Positions 42,556 to 51,554 are shown, numbered from the stretch's first letter. The stretch: DNA of 64,000 nt from Bradyrhizobium sp. AZCC 1610 (GCF_036924515.1 NZ_JAZHRR010000001.1:6357001-6421000); one strand, 5' to 3'. Made by a program: numbers and translations. Notes: generated by a model from the letters alone, not told the origin.

Positions 42556-43986
42556 TTACACCGCCGATGGACTGACAGCCGCAAACGCGGGCATGATGGA
42601 TGGTTCGTCGGCCGGCCGCTGCTCGGTCATCCAGGCCAGCACGCGTATCGTGAAGCAGGATCCCCGCCCCGGCTCGCTGGTTGCCGAGATGCCTCCGCCC
42701 ATCAAGGCACAGAGCTTCTGGCTCAGCGCAAGACCGAGGCCCGTTCCGCCATACTTGCTAGATGTCGCCTGGTTGGCCTGACCAAAATTCTGGAAGAGTC
42801 GTCCGATTTCGGACTCGCTGATGCCTATTCCGGTATCCTGCACCTGGATCTCGATCCAGTCGCCCGCCTGATGCTTGCGGCGCTGCGCGGACAGGATGAT
42901 CGTGCCCCCTTCCGTGAACTTCGCCGCATTGCTCAACAGATTGAGCGCAGCTTGCCGCAGCTTCGTCTGGTCCGTGGACACGATGCCCAGGTTGGAGGGG
43001 CACCTGACGACGAGCTTGTTCTTCTTTTCGGCCACCGCCGGCTCAATCGTGGCGACAACCTCGTGAACCATGTCATTCAGATCAAACTGTTCGATCTTCA
43101 GCTCGACATGGTTGGACTCGATCTTGGACAGATCGAGGACGTCAGTCACCAGCGACAACAGATGCTTTCCTGCCGAGTTGATCCGTTCGAGATCCGGCTT
43201 CCTTCGGCTGTTCTTGCCCTCGAATTCCACACCCTCGAGCAAGATCTCGCTGAAGCCGATCACCGCGTTCAGCGGCGTCCGAAGCTCGTGGCTCATCTTG
43301 GCCAGGAAGATCGACTTCGCGCGGTTCGCCTCATCGGCCATGTCCTTGGCTTCGCGCAGGCGCACCGCCGTCTCCCGATGCCTTTCGGCCTCGCGCTCGA
43401 GCTCGGACCCGACGGTGATCATGTTGGCGTAATAAATTGCCATCCACGACATGTAGATCGTGGCGGACAGGATCGAGATCCACCCGACCATCGAAAGCTG
43501 CTCGTGCGACAGAAGCGTCGGAAAGCCCCACAGCAGGTAGGCGAAAACGAAGCCAAGAATGTTGAAGGTGAACAGGCCAACGATGAGGATCGGCCGTTCC
43601 GAAATATAGAAGAAGCCGAGCAGCAGGCTGACGAGCAACCACGGGAGAAATGGCGAACTGACTCCGCCGTAAAAATAGGCGCCGAACAGCGAGGTGAAAG
43701 CAAGCAGCTCGACGGAAATCAGCGCCGAGAGCTGCAGATTGCCGCTCGCCCTGTAGACGAACGGGAGAGTCCAGAACAGCCAGATACAGACGATTACGGT
43801 CCAGCAGGCAGCGCCCCGGTGCGGGTCGCTGAGATAGAGAAAGATACCGATGGGCTGCGAAAGCAGCGGTCCGAACAGATGAGTGAATATGAAATTCTGC
43901 GCGAGTCCCCGCTCCGAGCGCTCGAGCTTTGACCGTGTCGGAATAAACCAATCGATAAGCCTAACGACTTCTTGCAAAAAGGGCAT
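42556..43986 (-). CDS. membrane sensor histidine kinase (first of a related pair)
   Basis: This 476-residue protein has a six-helix N-terminal region (~35-200, with GAYFYGGVSSPFLPWLLVSL), a short coiled coil, then HisKA with FLAKMSHELRTPLNAVIGFS (His at ~233) and HATPase_c with VQDTGIGISESEIG and KYGGTGLGLALSQKLC. It is an integral inner-membrane sensor with no large periplasmic loop. The start is the ATG at MPFLQEVV; an in-frame ATG five codons upstream is possible. It is cotranscribed with the REC-GGDEF-EAL gene and divergent from a paralogue. Confidence 0.9.
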   Translation of the reverse strand: MPFLQEVVRLIDWFIPTRSKLERSERGLAQNFIFTHLFGPLLSQPIGIFLYLSDPHRGAACWTVIVCIWLFWTLPFVYRASGNLQLSALISVELLAFTSLFGAYFYGGVSSPFLPWLLVSLLLGFFYISERPILIVGLFTFNILGFVFAYLLWGFPTLLSHEQLSMVGWISILSATIYMSWMAIYYANMITVGSELEREAERHRETAVRLREAKDMADEANRAKSIFLAKMSHELRTPLNAVIGFSEILLEGVEFEGKNSRRKPDLERINSAGKHLLSLVTDVLDLSKIESNHVELKIEQFDLNDMVHEVVATIEPAVAEKKNKLVVRCPSNLGIVSTDQTKLRQAALNLLSNAAKFTEGGTIILSAQRRKHQAGDWIEIQVQDTGIGISESEIGRLFQNFGQANQATSSKYGGTGLGLALSQKLCALMGGGISATSEPGRGSCFTIRVLAWMTEQRPADEPSIMPAFAAVSPSAV

Positions 43987-44193
43987 GTCGCCACCCGTCA
44001 ATTCAAATTGGGCGCAGGCTAGTCCCCGGCCCTTTAAAATTTGGTTTAGTCAGGAAGTCTGGCCGATTAACGGGGTTTTAATTGAGCTCTGAAAAGGTTA
44101 GCTCCCGGAAATTGCATATTTTCTGCTTGCACGAGCGCAAGCACGACGGACCGGAATACCGAAAAACCAACGCGCAGAAGCTGGCTCAGTTTC

Positions 44194-45672
44194 ATGAAAG
44201 AAAAATTTGCAAGGGCGATTGCTGCCCTCGATAAGCTGGTCAACTACTTCATTCCGCCCAGCATCGCCGCCGATCGCGATACGCGAAACCGTGCTCACGT
44301 GTTTCTCGTCAGTCACATCCTGGGTCCCTTCATCGGAAACGTCGTTCCGATTTCGATCTATCTGCTTGACCCCGCGCCCGGATATGACGTGGCAGTGCTC
44401 GCGGCGTCGATCACGTTGTTCTGGGTATTTCCGTTCATCCTGCGCGCCGGTGCGACCTACGACACGCTCGCGCTGGTCTCGATCGAAAACCTGATCTTCT
44501 GTATCCTCTGGAGCTGCTTCTTCTATGGCGGCGTGACGTCCCCCACGCTCGCCTGGGTGCTCGTCATACCGTTGCTCGCTTTCTTCTATCTGGGCTCCTC
44601 GAGCAAGCTTCGACTGATCGTCATGATCATGTTCGCAGTCAATGTCGCGATCTTCAGCTTTTTCTATTTCCATGCATTCGAAATCAACAGCAAGCTGCCG
44701 GTTGCTGCGATGCAGGGGCTCGGGCTCGTCTCGACGACGGCAGCGTCGATCTATGTGGCGATGATGGCGCTCTACTACGCGAAGATCCAAGCATCGCAGA
44801 GCGAGCTTGAAAGCGAGATGCGCCAGCACATGGCAACGGCGTCGGCGCTGCGCGCGGCTACCGAAGAAGCCGAGCGCGCGGGAGCTGCGAAATCGGAATT
44901 TCTGGCCAAGATGAGTCACGAGTTGCGCACGCCGCTCAACGCAGTGATCGGCTACAGCCAAATGCTGCTCGAAGACGCCGAACTCGACGGCGACCGCGAG
45001 GGTATTGCCGACCTGACCAAGATCCACATGGCTGGGCAACACCTCCTGAAGCTCGTCAACGAGGTGCTCGATCTTTCGAAGATCGAAGCCGGCAAGATGG
45101 AGCTGCACCTGGAAGAGACGGATTTCTGCGCCTTGCTCCACGAGATCGCTGAGAAGGCGATGACCTCGGTCGAAGCAAGCGGGAACGGGTTCGCCTGCTC
45201 GATCTCCCCCGATCTCGGGATCGGGCTCTGCGACGCCGGCAAGTTTCGCAACATCGTCGGACAGTTGACCGATAACGCCGCGAAATTCACCCACAACGGG
45301 AAGGTGGTGATTGCCGCACGACGCCTGAAGAGCGCGGCGGGAGATCAACTCGTCGTTGACGTTGTGGACACGGGAATCGGCATCGCGCAGGATCAAATGG
45401 CGAAACTGTTCGAGAAATTCACCGTCGCCGACGACTCCAGCACCAGCAAGTATGGCGGTACGGGGCTTGGGCTGGCGCTCAGCCAAAGGCTCTGCAAGTT
45501 GATGGGCGGCGAAGTCACCGTGGAAAGTGAGCCCGGGAAAGGCAGCCGCTTCACGGTCAGCATACCGCTCGTCGAAGGCCGGCGAAAGACCGACCGTTAC
45601 GCCACGGCGACGCTCGTCCCCGACCTCTCCGACACGGCTCTGCCTGCGTCAGCCGGGATTGCCCATGCATAG
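44194..45672 (+). CDS. membrane sensor histidine kinase (second of the pair)
   Basis: The 492-residue protein has the same plan as the divergent kinase. Six membrane helices share the motif CFFYGGVTSPTLAWVLVIPL. HisKA carries FLAKMSHELRTPLNAVIGYS with His242, and HATPase has VVDTGIGIAQDQMAK and KYGGTGLGLALSQRLC. Both N-terminal regions begin with the 'FIP' segment (NYFIPPSIAA / DWFIPTRSK). Its end overlaps the start of a receiver gene by 8 nt. Confidence 0.9.
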   Translation: MKEKFARAIAALDKLVNYFIPPSIAADRDTRNRAHVFLVSHILGPFIGNVVPISIYLLDPAPGYDVAVLAASITLFWVFPFILRAGATYDTLALVSIENLIFCILWSCFFYGGVTSPTLAWVLVIPLLAFFYLGSSSKLRLIVMIMFAVNVAIFSFFYFHAFEINSKLPVAAMQGLGLVSTTAASIYVAMMALYYAKIQASQSELESEMRQHMATASALRAATEEAERAGAAKSEFLAKMSHELRTPLNAVIGYSQMLLEDAELDGDREGIADLTKIHMAGQHLLKLVNEVLDLSKIEAGKMELHLEETDFCALLHEIAEKAMTSVEASGNGFACSISPDLGIGLCDAGKFRNIVGQLTDNAAKFTHNGKVVIAARRLKSAAGDQLVVDVVDTGIGIAQDQMAKLFEKFTVADDSSTSKYGGTGLGLALSQRLCKLMGGEVTVESEPGKGSRFTVSIPLVEGRRKTDRYATATLVPDLSDTALPASAGIAHA

Positions 45673-46054
45673 GATCCTGCTGGTCGAAGACAACGAGATG
45701 AACCGGGACATGCTCACGCGCCGTCTCGAGCGCAACGGCTTCTCTGTCTGCTGTGCCTGTGACGGTCCAACGGGCGTGGACATGGCAGCGAGCGAATTGC
45801 CCGATCTGATCCTGATGGATGTGGCGCTCGGCGAAATGGACGGTTGGGAAGCAACACAGCGGATCAAGGCCAATCCGGCGACATCCTCCATTCCGATCAT
45901 TGCGCTGACCGCCCATGCGCTCGCCAGCGATCGCGACAAGAGCGTCGAAGTTGGCTGCTCCGATTTTGATACGAAGCCCGTCGACCTGCAGCGGCTGCTT
46001 GGCAAGATGCGGTCGCATCTGCCGTCGGTCGCTCGTGAGAGTCCGGCCGCCTAG
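45665..46054 (+). CDS. stand-alone response regulator (CheY-like)
   Basis: The 129-residue single receiver domain has the acidic pair in ILLVEDNEMNRDM, phospho-acceptor Asp near residue 56 (LILMDVALGEMDGWEA) and Lys in DTKPVDLQRLL. There is no output domain; it may act as a phosphate relay or bind a partner protein. Its start overlaps the kinase stop, so the pair is translationally coupled. Confidence 0.9.
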   Translation: MHRILLVEDNEMNRDMLTRRLERNGFSVCCACDGPTGVDMAASELPDLILMDVALGEMDGWEATQRIKANPATSSIPIIALTAHALASDRDKSVEVGCSDFDTKPVDLQRLLGKMRSHLPSVARESPAA

Positions 46055-46097
46055 GCCCGCGCTAAAAAGCATTCTGCCGAGCGGCTTACATTGCCCA

Positions 46098-46130
46098 CAA
46101 AAAAAGGCGGGCTTTCGGCCTGCCTTTCTT
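46098..46130. terminator. bidirectional rho-independent terminator
   Basis: The stem AAAGGCGGGC / GCCTGCCTTT with loop TTTCG has an A-run on one side and TTTCTTT on the other. It lies between the convergent receiver and outer-membrane protein genes and can serve both. Confidence 0.75.
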
Positions 46131-46152
46131 TATGCGTCGAACTTCAGCGCGG

Positions 46153-46944
46153 TCAGTATTTCGCAACCACGGGGCCGCCAAACCTGTAGTTCACGCGGGC
46201 CGTGACGAGATCAACATCTTGACGGGTGGCAACCGTGCCGGCGTAAGCGCCAGCCGGGCTGGTAAAGTCAAACGTACGGTCCTGCATGAACAGATGATCG
46301 TACTCCACAGCGACGGACCAGTTCGAGGCGAAGCCGAATTCGAGGCCGACGCCTACAGTAGCTCCCCATCGCGTGTCGTTCGCAGCGCCGAGAACGATGC
46401 CGGTCGCGTTGTCGGTGTACCGAAACCGGCTATCGGTGACGGCGCCGCCGCCCTTGACATAGAACAGCGTATTTTGGACGGCCCAGCCGATCTGGCCGGT
46501 GAACAGGCCGAACGCTTCGATCCGTGACCGGTTGGTCGTGGTCGGGAACGGCGGGCTGATCTTGCTGCCGTTGAGGTCAGCCCAGTTACCCTGCGCTTCC
46601 AGACCAAAGACGGCGGCGCCTGCCAGCCAGCGATAACCGATCTGGCCGCCGGCTACCGCGCCTGTCGCATCGTGGCAGCCTTCGGGGCCGAGCAGCGCAG
46701 GGGGCACCGGCGTGGGCGGAACAAGATCCCAGCAGTTGCGACTAGAGCCCCAGCCGCCGTTCGCGCCGATATAAAAGCCGGCCCATGAGAATTCCGGGAC
46801 AGGCGGGATGGGCTGGGCCGCCTTCACAGGCAGTCGCAAATCCGCAGCGAATGCGGGCGCGGAAAGCGCACAGACAACCATCGCTGCCGCCGCGACCCGG
46901 CTTGAAATTTTGTGGAATGGCTGGCCTTTCAGGACGCCGATCAT
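46153..46944 (-). CDS. outer-membrane beta-barrel protein (Omp31-like)
   Basis: The 263-residue protein has a signal peptide (VAAAAMVVCALSAPAFA) cleaved before ADLRLPV. The mature part opens with FSWAGFYIGANGGWG, the hallmark of small rhizobial/brucellar barrels. Later strands include GGQIGYRWLAGAAVFGLEAQ, VGVGLEFGFASNWSVAVEYD and the C-terminal VTARVNYRFGG. It is probably an eight-stranded barrel in the outer membrane. The start MIGVLKGQPF is chosen because the signal peptide begins there. Confidence 0.85.
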   Translation of the reverse strand: MIGVLKGQPFHKISSRVAAAAMVVCALSAPAFAADLRLPVKAAQPIPPVPEFSWAGFYIGANGGWGSSRNCWDLVPPTPVPPALLGPEGCHDATGAVAGGQIGYRWLAGAAVFGLEAQGNWADLNGSKISPPFPTTTNRSRIEAFGLFTGQIGWAVQNTLFYVKGGGAVTDSRFRYTDNATGIVLGAANDTRWGATVGVGLEFGFASNWSVAVEYDHLFMQDRTFDFTSPAGAYAGTVATRQDVDLVTARVNYRFGGPVVAKY

Positions 46945-47214
46945 GAATTCCTCGCTTGCTCCGGATGGCCTTGAAACGTGAAGACACATTGCGCCATCTA
47001 TGGTTAACGCCGCCTTTACGCGCGCGGGCGCCCAAGACCCCCGCGGCCCTTTCTGGCGTCCGGCATGACTTTCTGTGCAGCTCTTAAGGTACAGAAAACC
47101 AAACACAAATTTCGCCGGAAAAGGCCAAAAAACTTCCCAATATCCAACCAGGAATTAATCTCGTCCCGGGCATCCTGCACGCTCAATAGAATAACCAAAA
47201 AATACGAGTTCGGG

Positions 47215-48558
47215 ATGGCTTCAAACGATTCATACACCGGTATTGCGCCGGCCGCCTTGACGGGCAGCATGAGGGACTTCCGCGTCCCCGGTGGGGCAGA
47301 CCTTTTGGGACGCACCGAAGGTTTCTTCCGCTGGCAGGATCTGCGCCGGCATCACGGCCTCTGGCCCTTCTCTCGTGCCACGGAGGACGGTCCCAAGACC
47401 GTTTGCTCAGCTCAGGACGACCGGGGCAACAGGATGCTCGGCGTCAACTTTGCTTCGCAGGACTATCTCAGCCTGGCATCGCATCCGGCCATCAAGGCAA
47501 CGGCCATCGAGACGATCGAGCGCTGCGGGGTACATAGCGCAGGTTCTCCGGCGCTCGTCGGCAACACGTCGTACTCGGTTGCACTCGAACGCAAGATCGC
47601 CGAGTTTCTTGCGATGGACCATGTGGTGCTGTACCCGACGGGTTGGGCCGCGGGCTTCGGCGTCGTGAAGGGTCTCGTCAGGTCGGCCGACCATATCGTG
47701 ATGGACATGCTGGCACACTCCTGCCTGCAGGAAGGCGCTCACGCCGCAACCCAAAACCTTCATCTGTTCCGGCATCTGGACAACGATTATTGCCGGAATA
47801 TCCTCGCCAAAATCCGAGCCAAGGACAATGAGAACGGAATCCTCGTGATCACCGAGGGGTTGTTCTCGATGGATTCGGACACGCCCGATCTTGCTGCGCT
47901 GCAGGCGCTTTGCCACGAATTCAATGCGACGCTCGTCGTCGACGTCGCACATGATCTTGGTTGTCTCGGCGAGGACGGCCGCGGCCACATCGGCCTGCAG
48001 AACATGCTCGGCAAGGTCGACCTTGTGATGGGGAGCTTTTCCAAGACTTTTGCGTCAAACGGCGGGTTTGTCGCCTGCAAGAGCCGAGCGGTGCAGGAAT
48101 ATCTGCGCTTTTACAGCGCGCCTGCCACTTTCTCCAATGCCCTCTCGCCGGCGCAGGCGGCGACGGTCCTCAAAGCGTTCGAGATCATCGGGTCCGCCGA
48201 GGGGGATGCGCTACGGCGCAAGATGCTAGCCAACGTCCTGTCGTTGCGACGCGAGTTGAAGCAGGCGGGCCTCGACTATTACGGCGACCCGTCAGCAATC
48301 GTTTGCGTAAAAATGGGCTCGGAAGGCCTTGCACGTCTCGTTTCCAGACGCCTGATCGAACTCGGATTGGTCGCCAACCTCGTAGAGTTTCCCGCCGTTC
48401 CCAAGGGTGCAGCCCGAATTCGCATGCAGGTGATGGCCAATCACTCCGAGGAAAACATCGCCGACGCTGCGCGAATGCTGACCATTGCAAAGACGGAAGC
48501 GGAACTGGAATTCGACGAGCTGCGGCGGATCAAACACGCAAAGAGCGTCGCAGCTTGA
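47215..48558 (+). CDS. PLP-dependent alpha-oxoamine synthase-like aminotransferase
   Basis: The 447-residue fold-type I PLP enzyme of the alpha-oxoamine synthase group (KBL/BioF/HemA/SPT) has NFASQDYLSLASHPAIKATA, CGVHSAGSPALVGNTSYSVA, the cofactor Asp in LVVDVAHDLGCLG (His in HDLG) and the Schiff-base Lys near 275 (VMGSFSKTFASNGGF). These enzymes condense an amino acid with an acyl thioester. No acyl-carrier or biotin genes are nearby, so the substrate is open. It ends just before the island boundary. Confidence 0.83.
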   Translation: MASNDSYTGIAPAALTGSMRDFRVPGGADLLGRTEGFFRWQDLRRHHGLWPFSRATEDGPKTVCSAQDDRGNRMLGVNFASQDYLSLASHPAIKATAIETIERCGVHSAGSPALVGNTSYSVALERKIAEFLAMDHVVLYPTGWAAGFGVVKGLVRSADHIVMDMLAHSCLQEGAHAATQNLHLFRHLDNDYCRNILAKIRAKDNENGILVITEGLFSMDSDTPDLAALQALCHEFNATLVVDVAHDLGCLGEDGRGHIGLQNMLGKVDLVMGSFSKTFASNGGFVACKSRAVQEYLRFYSAPATFSNALSPAQAATVLKAFEIIGSAEGDALRRKMLANVLSLRRELKQAGLDYYGDPSAIVCVKMGSEGLARLVSRRLIELGLVANLVEFPAVPKGAARIRMQVMANHSEENIADAARMLTIAKTEAELEFDELRRIKHAKSVAA

Positions 48559-48797
48559 CACCGCGACTCCCAGTCAGGTCGGTCGTCAGGAGCAGATCCG
48601 ACAGGTTCGCGCGATGCAGAATAGGCGCTCGTACCCCGACTCGGACCTGCAGCACCATCCCTCTTCCGTCGGGTACTCGGTGAAAGCTGACATGTTTGCC
48701 GCTCTTCGCCCGCGCGAGGGACGGTCGAATGGCCGCTAATTCGCACCCACGGCGGTCAGGGCTTCCTTGTTCGTGGTTTTGTATCAAATGGCAATTT

Positions 48798-48843
48798 GGC
48801 GCGCCCGAAGAGATTCGAACTCCTGACCCCCAGATTCGTAGTT
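48798..48843 (-). tRNA. 3' fragment of tRNA-Arg (attachment core)
   Basis: On the minus strand this reads from the anticodon loop through the T-arm to CCA (ACTACGAATCTGGGGGTCAG, GAGTTCGAATCTC, TTCGGGCGCGCCA). This is the 3' half of a typical alphaproteobacterial tRNA-Arg(ACG). The 5' half is absent; the sequence beyond it is unrelated. It is a 46-nt duplicate of the kind used as att core by tyrosine integrases, not a working tRNA. Confidence 0.85.
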
Positions 48844-49018
48844 CAAAAATATCCCTTCGCTGCACTTTTCAAGTGTACGCCGCAGTACGACGATAGTGCA
48901 AGTAACCCTTTATTTTAGGGCCTTTCTCGCATATCTTCGCACTCCGTCGCGCCCAAACCTCCGGACCCCCCGCTTCGCCAAAACCGTTTGAAAACCGTTT
49001 TAGCCCCTGGATCACCCC

Positions 49019-50383
49019 ATGGCTGATGTCCGGATTCTGCTCACTGACAAGGCAATCGCTCGACTGCCCGCTCCGAAAGAGGGCTGGTACCTGGCCAGAG
49101 ATACCGAGCTGAAGGGCTTCTTCGTTGTCGTCGGAAAGCGGAAGAGGACGTTTACGGTCCAGGGCGACCTGCGGCAGGGAGGCAAGCGCGCTTCGTCGAT
49201 CCGGGTGGCGATAGGCGACGCTAGCGAAATATCGACGCGCACGGCACGCGCTACCGCCAAGGACTATTTGGCTCAAATCAGCCGAGGACAGCACCCGAAA
49301 GCCAACAAGCTCGACTCGGCAACGGGTGAGCCAACAACCACTGAGGGAAATGCTACGGCTCCGTCGGGAGGGATCACCCTCCGGCAGGCCTGGTGGCGAT
49401 ACCGGGACGCCCACATGATCCGGAAGGGCCGCAGCGAACGCACCATCGAAAGCTATAGGGATCACGTTGAACGCATATTCGTGGAATGGCTCGATTCGCC
49501 GCTGCAGGAGCTTGGTTTGGATCCAGCCAAAGTGGTGACGAAGCACGACGACATTACGAAGGAGAACGGGCCCTATATCGCTAACGGCAGCATGCGGACC
49601 TTGCGCGCCATCTACAATCACGCTCGCAAATCCAACAAGTCATTGCCCGCCGACAATCCCGTCAATGCGATTGATTGGAACGGGGAGAAGCGCCGCGACA
49701 CGGGGATGGGGACAGGCGACCTGAAAGGATGGTTTGCCGAATTGGCGGCTCTCGACAATCCGATTCGTCGTGAGTTCCACCTGTTCACGTTGCTCTCCGG
49801 GTGTCGGCCTACCGCTCTGCAGGAGATCCAACCCAGCCACGTCAATTTTGGACGGCGCATGGTGCATATCCCCAAGCCCAAAGGTGGCGCCAAGCGGGCT
49901 TTCGATATCCCGCTCTCACGCGAAATGGTCCTGTGCCTGGTTCGGGCAATGCGTTTCGGGCGGCAGATGTACCCGTCGCAGGCTGCAGAATGGATATTCC
50001 CCGCCGACAGCGCATCAGGGCACCTCGTCGAGCAAAAGGAGGATCGAGGCACGCTCTCGAAGTGGGGCAACGATCTTCGCCAGAGCTTCCGAACTATTGC
50101 GACCGCGGCCGGCGTGTCGGAGTTCGATGCAAAGCTGCTGATGAACCATGCTATTCCCGGCGTGAATGCTGGCTACATCACCCGGCACAAACTCCTCGAA
50201 GATCATCTGCGCGGCCAACAGCAAGCAATCAGTGGGGCTGTATTTGCGGCTCTGGGAGAAACGCTTGTCCGACAGACCGCAGTTCGTAATTGGCTTGGTC
50301 ACAGAGCCTCACGCCGAGCTCTTAAGATCAAAGCCAACACGCGCGTGATGACTGATAGGGCATTCGGCCGCAAGGCCGCCTGA
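49019..50383 (+). CDS. tyrosine-type site-specific integrase
   Basis: The 454-residue phage-type recombinase has an N-terminal arm-binding part (LLTDKAIARLPAPKEGWYLA), a SAM-like core-binding domain (TLRQAWWRYRDAHMIRKGRS) and a catalytic domain with Arg in LLSGCRPTALQEI. Arg of box II lies in NDLRQSFRTIATAAG (the usual HxxR His is Asn), His in LMNHAIPGV and Tyr in AGYITRHK. It lies 175 bp inside the tRNA-Arg fragment and points into the island, so it is the likely integrase for that site. Confidence 0.88.
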   Translation: MADVRILLTDKAIARLPAPKEGWYLARDTELKGFFVVVGKRKRTFTVQGDLRQGGKRASSIRVAIGDASEISTRTARATAKDYLAQISRGQHPKANKLDSATGEPTTTEGNATAPSGGITLRQAWWRYRDAHMIRKGRSERTIESYRDHVERIFVEWLDSPLQELGLDPAKVVTKHDDITKENGPYIANGSMRTLRAIYNHARKSNKSLPADNPVNAIDWNGEKRRDTGMGTGDLKGWFAELAALDNPIRREFHLFTLLSGCRPTALQEIQPSHVNFGRRMVHIPKPKGGAKRAFDIPLSREMVLCLVRAMRFGRQMYPSQAAEWIFPADSASGHLVEQKEDRGTLSKWGNDLRQSFRTIATAAGVSEFDAKLLMNHAIPGVNAGYITRHKLLEDHLRGQQQAISGAVFAALGETLVRQTAVRNWLGHRASRRALKIKANTRVMTDRAFGRKAA

Positions 50384-50439
50384 AGTTAGCGGTCGGAGCG
50401 AGCTCCAAGCCAGGCAATCGGAAATAGGTTCAAAGCAAG

Positions 50440-50590
50440 GGAGTTTCAGAAATCGACGCCAAACTCCTGATGAACTATGCCATCGCCGGCGTGAACGCGG
50501 GCCAAATCACGCGACACAAGCTTCTCGAGGACCATCTACCGAACCAGCAGCAAGCAATAAGCCGTGCAAGTATTTGCACGCTGGGCGCAT
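50440..50590 (+). pseudogene. C-terminal remnant of a second integrase
   Basis: The stretch encodes GVSEIDAKLLMNYAIAGVNA and then QITRHKLLEDHLPNQQQAIS. This is nearly the same as residues ~360-400 of the intact integrase, but the catalytic Tyr (AGYITRH) is Gln here (AGQITRH). No other part of a second integrase remains. It appears to be the tail of a decayed, related recombinase. Confidence 0.8.
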
Positions 50591-50633
50591 CAACTACCAA
50601 GATCATGCGTTGCAGGATTGGCTGCGAACTGCC

Positions 50634-50697
50634 GACTTCCGGTCTACCCCGGTGAACGGACATTCTCATGACAGGCGGGCATGTCTCAAAAGTGCCA
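50634..50697. repeat. 64-bp interspersed repeat, copy 1
   Basis: It begins GACTTCCGGTCTACCCCGGT and ends CATGTCTCAAAAGTGCCA. It matches 53583-53646 in the same orientation with three differences over 64 bp. Related 'CATGTCT...GTGCCAACAGC' fragments occur at 56058. It is a common rhizobial repeat type, from memory. Confidence 0.7.
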
Positions 50698-50742
50698 GCA
50701 TGCGACATTGGAATTGGAAGGAGCCATCAACTAAGGGGCGCC

Positions 50743-50906
50743 CTATTCGTCTCTATACCAAGCTCCGAGCAGAAACCTGCGCCTCGGTTTGGAGCCCTGC
50801 TTTTGGACATCGGTCAGATCGACGGCGTATCGTTTCATCAAAAGCTTGATGGCCACCGCAATGATCAAGAAAGGCGTAACGTAGATCGCGAATCAAGGGC
50901 CTTCAT
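50743..50906 (-). pseudogene. frameshifted small membrane-protein gene
   Basis: GGAGGAG and an ATG open the frame (MKAL), which then shifts. The shifted frame continues FAIYVTPFLIIAVAIKLLMK and RYAVDLTDVQKQGSKPRRRF, ending in FLLGAWYRDE and a stop. The ATG-to-stop distance is not a multiple of three (164 nt), consistent with a 1-nt loss or 2-nt gain near codon 5. The intact version would be a 54-residue one-helix membrane protein. Confidence 0.55.
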
Positions 50907-51035
50907 TGCAGCTCCTCCGCGATTTCAGCTAGGACGGTACCACATTTTAGGGTGCAGTGGGTTTAGCACGGCCCTGATGCCGAGTTCCGAAGGGTCAATA
51001 GCCGACGTGATAAAGAGGACACCAAAAGAGGCGGT

Positions 51036-51281
51036 CTATCGCAGGGCGACGGTGATCGCTACGGCGAGGACGATCAGCCAAGAAAGCGCGCCTATCCATC
51101 CGGCCGAATCTGCGTCGCACAGCAATGCGCCGTTGGGTAAGCGTTTGAAGCCCAACCAGTTGAAGCCGACTTCGTCTGAAGAAAGAACGTCAACTTTGAC
51201 TTTCTGAAAGGTTAAGGTTGGAAGCAATAGACGCGCTGTCGTGTACCCTACGACGTCAAGAATGAAATCTAAGAAAATCAC
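51036..51281 (-). CDS. small membrane protein (81 aa)
   Basis: The 81-residue protein starts at GTG with GGAGG 5 nt upstream: (M)IFLDFILDVVGYTTARLLLP, then a soluble middle (KVDVLSSDEVGFNWLGF) and a C-terminal hydrophobic helix (WIGALSWLIVLAVAITVALR). I recall similar two-helix proteins in rhizobia. The function is unknown. The flanking stretches 50907-51035 and 51282-51554 hold nothing recognisable. Confidence 0.6.
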   Translation of the reverse strand: MIFLDFILDVVGYTTARLLLPTLTFQKVKVDVLSSDEVGFNWLGFKRLPNGALLCDADSAGWIGALSWLIVLAVAITVALR

Positions 51282-51554
51282 CTACGCCTCCAGCCAAACC
51301 GCAACCGCATATTGGGTGACCGATCACCCCCATCATCGCGGAACTAGCGCCTAGGCTAACACATCGATGGTGGCAAACTAGAAAGCCCAAACTCCCAGCG
51401 TAAATGTCAGCTTAACACCGTCATTTCTGCTTCCTCCGTTGGAGGTTTGCGGACGCCGGCCCCGTGCGCGGCGCCACCTTCATGGGGCCGGCATCCGAAA
51501 ACCTTCACAAAAGCGGAAGCTGGCCCAACTGAACAGCATGTCCGTTCTACCCTC

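Noticed and set aside
42463..43932. 489-codon plus-strand frame across the first kinase
   Set aside because: Antisense shadow of an intact kinase gene with clear HisKA and HATPase motifs.
44098..45486. 462-codon minus-strand frame across the second kinase
   Set aside because: Shadow of the HisKA/HATPase gene; composition (Asp/Arg/His) is non-protein-like.
48696..48896. Plus-strand frame encoding EEIRTPDPQIRSS
   Set aside because: This peptide is the well-known false translation across a tRNA gene end; the DNA is the tRNA-Arg fragment.
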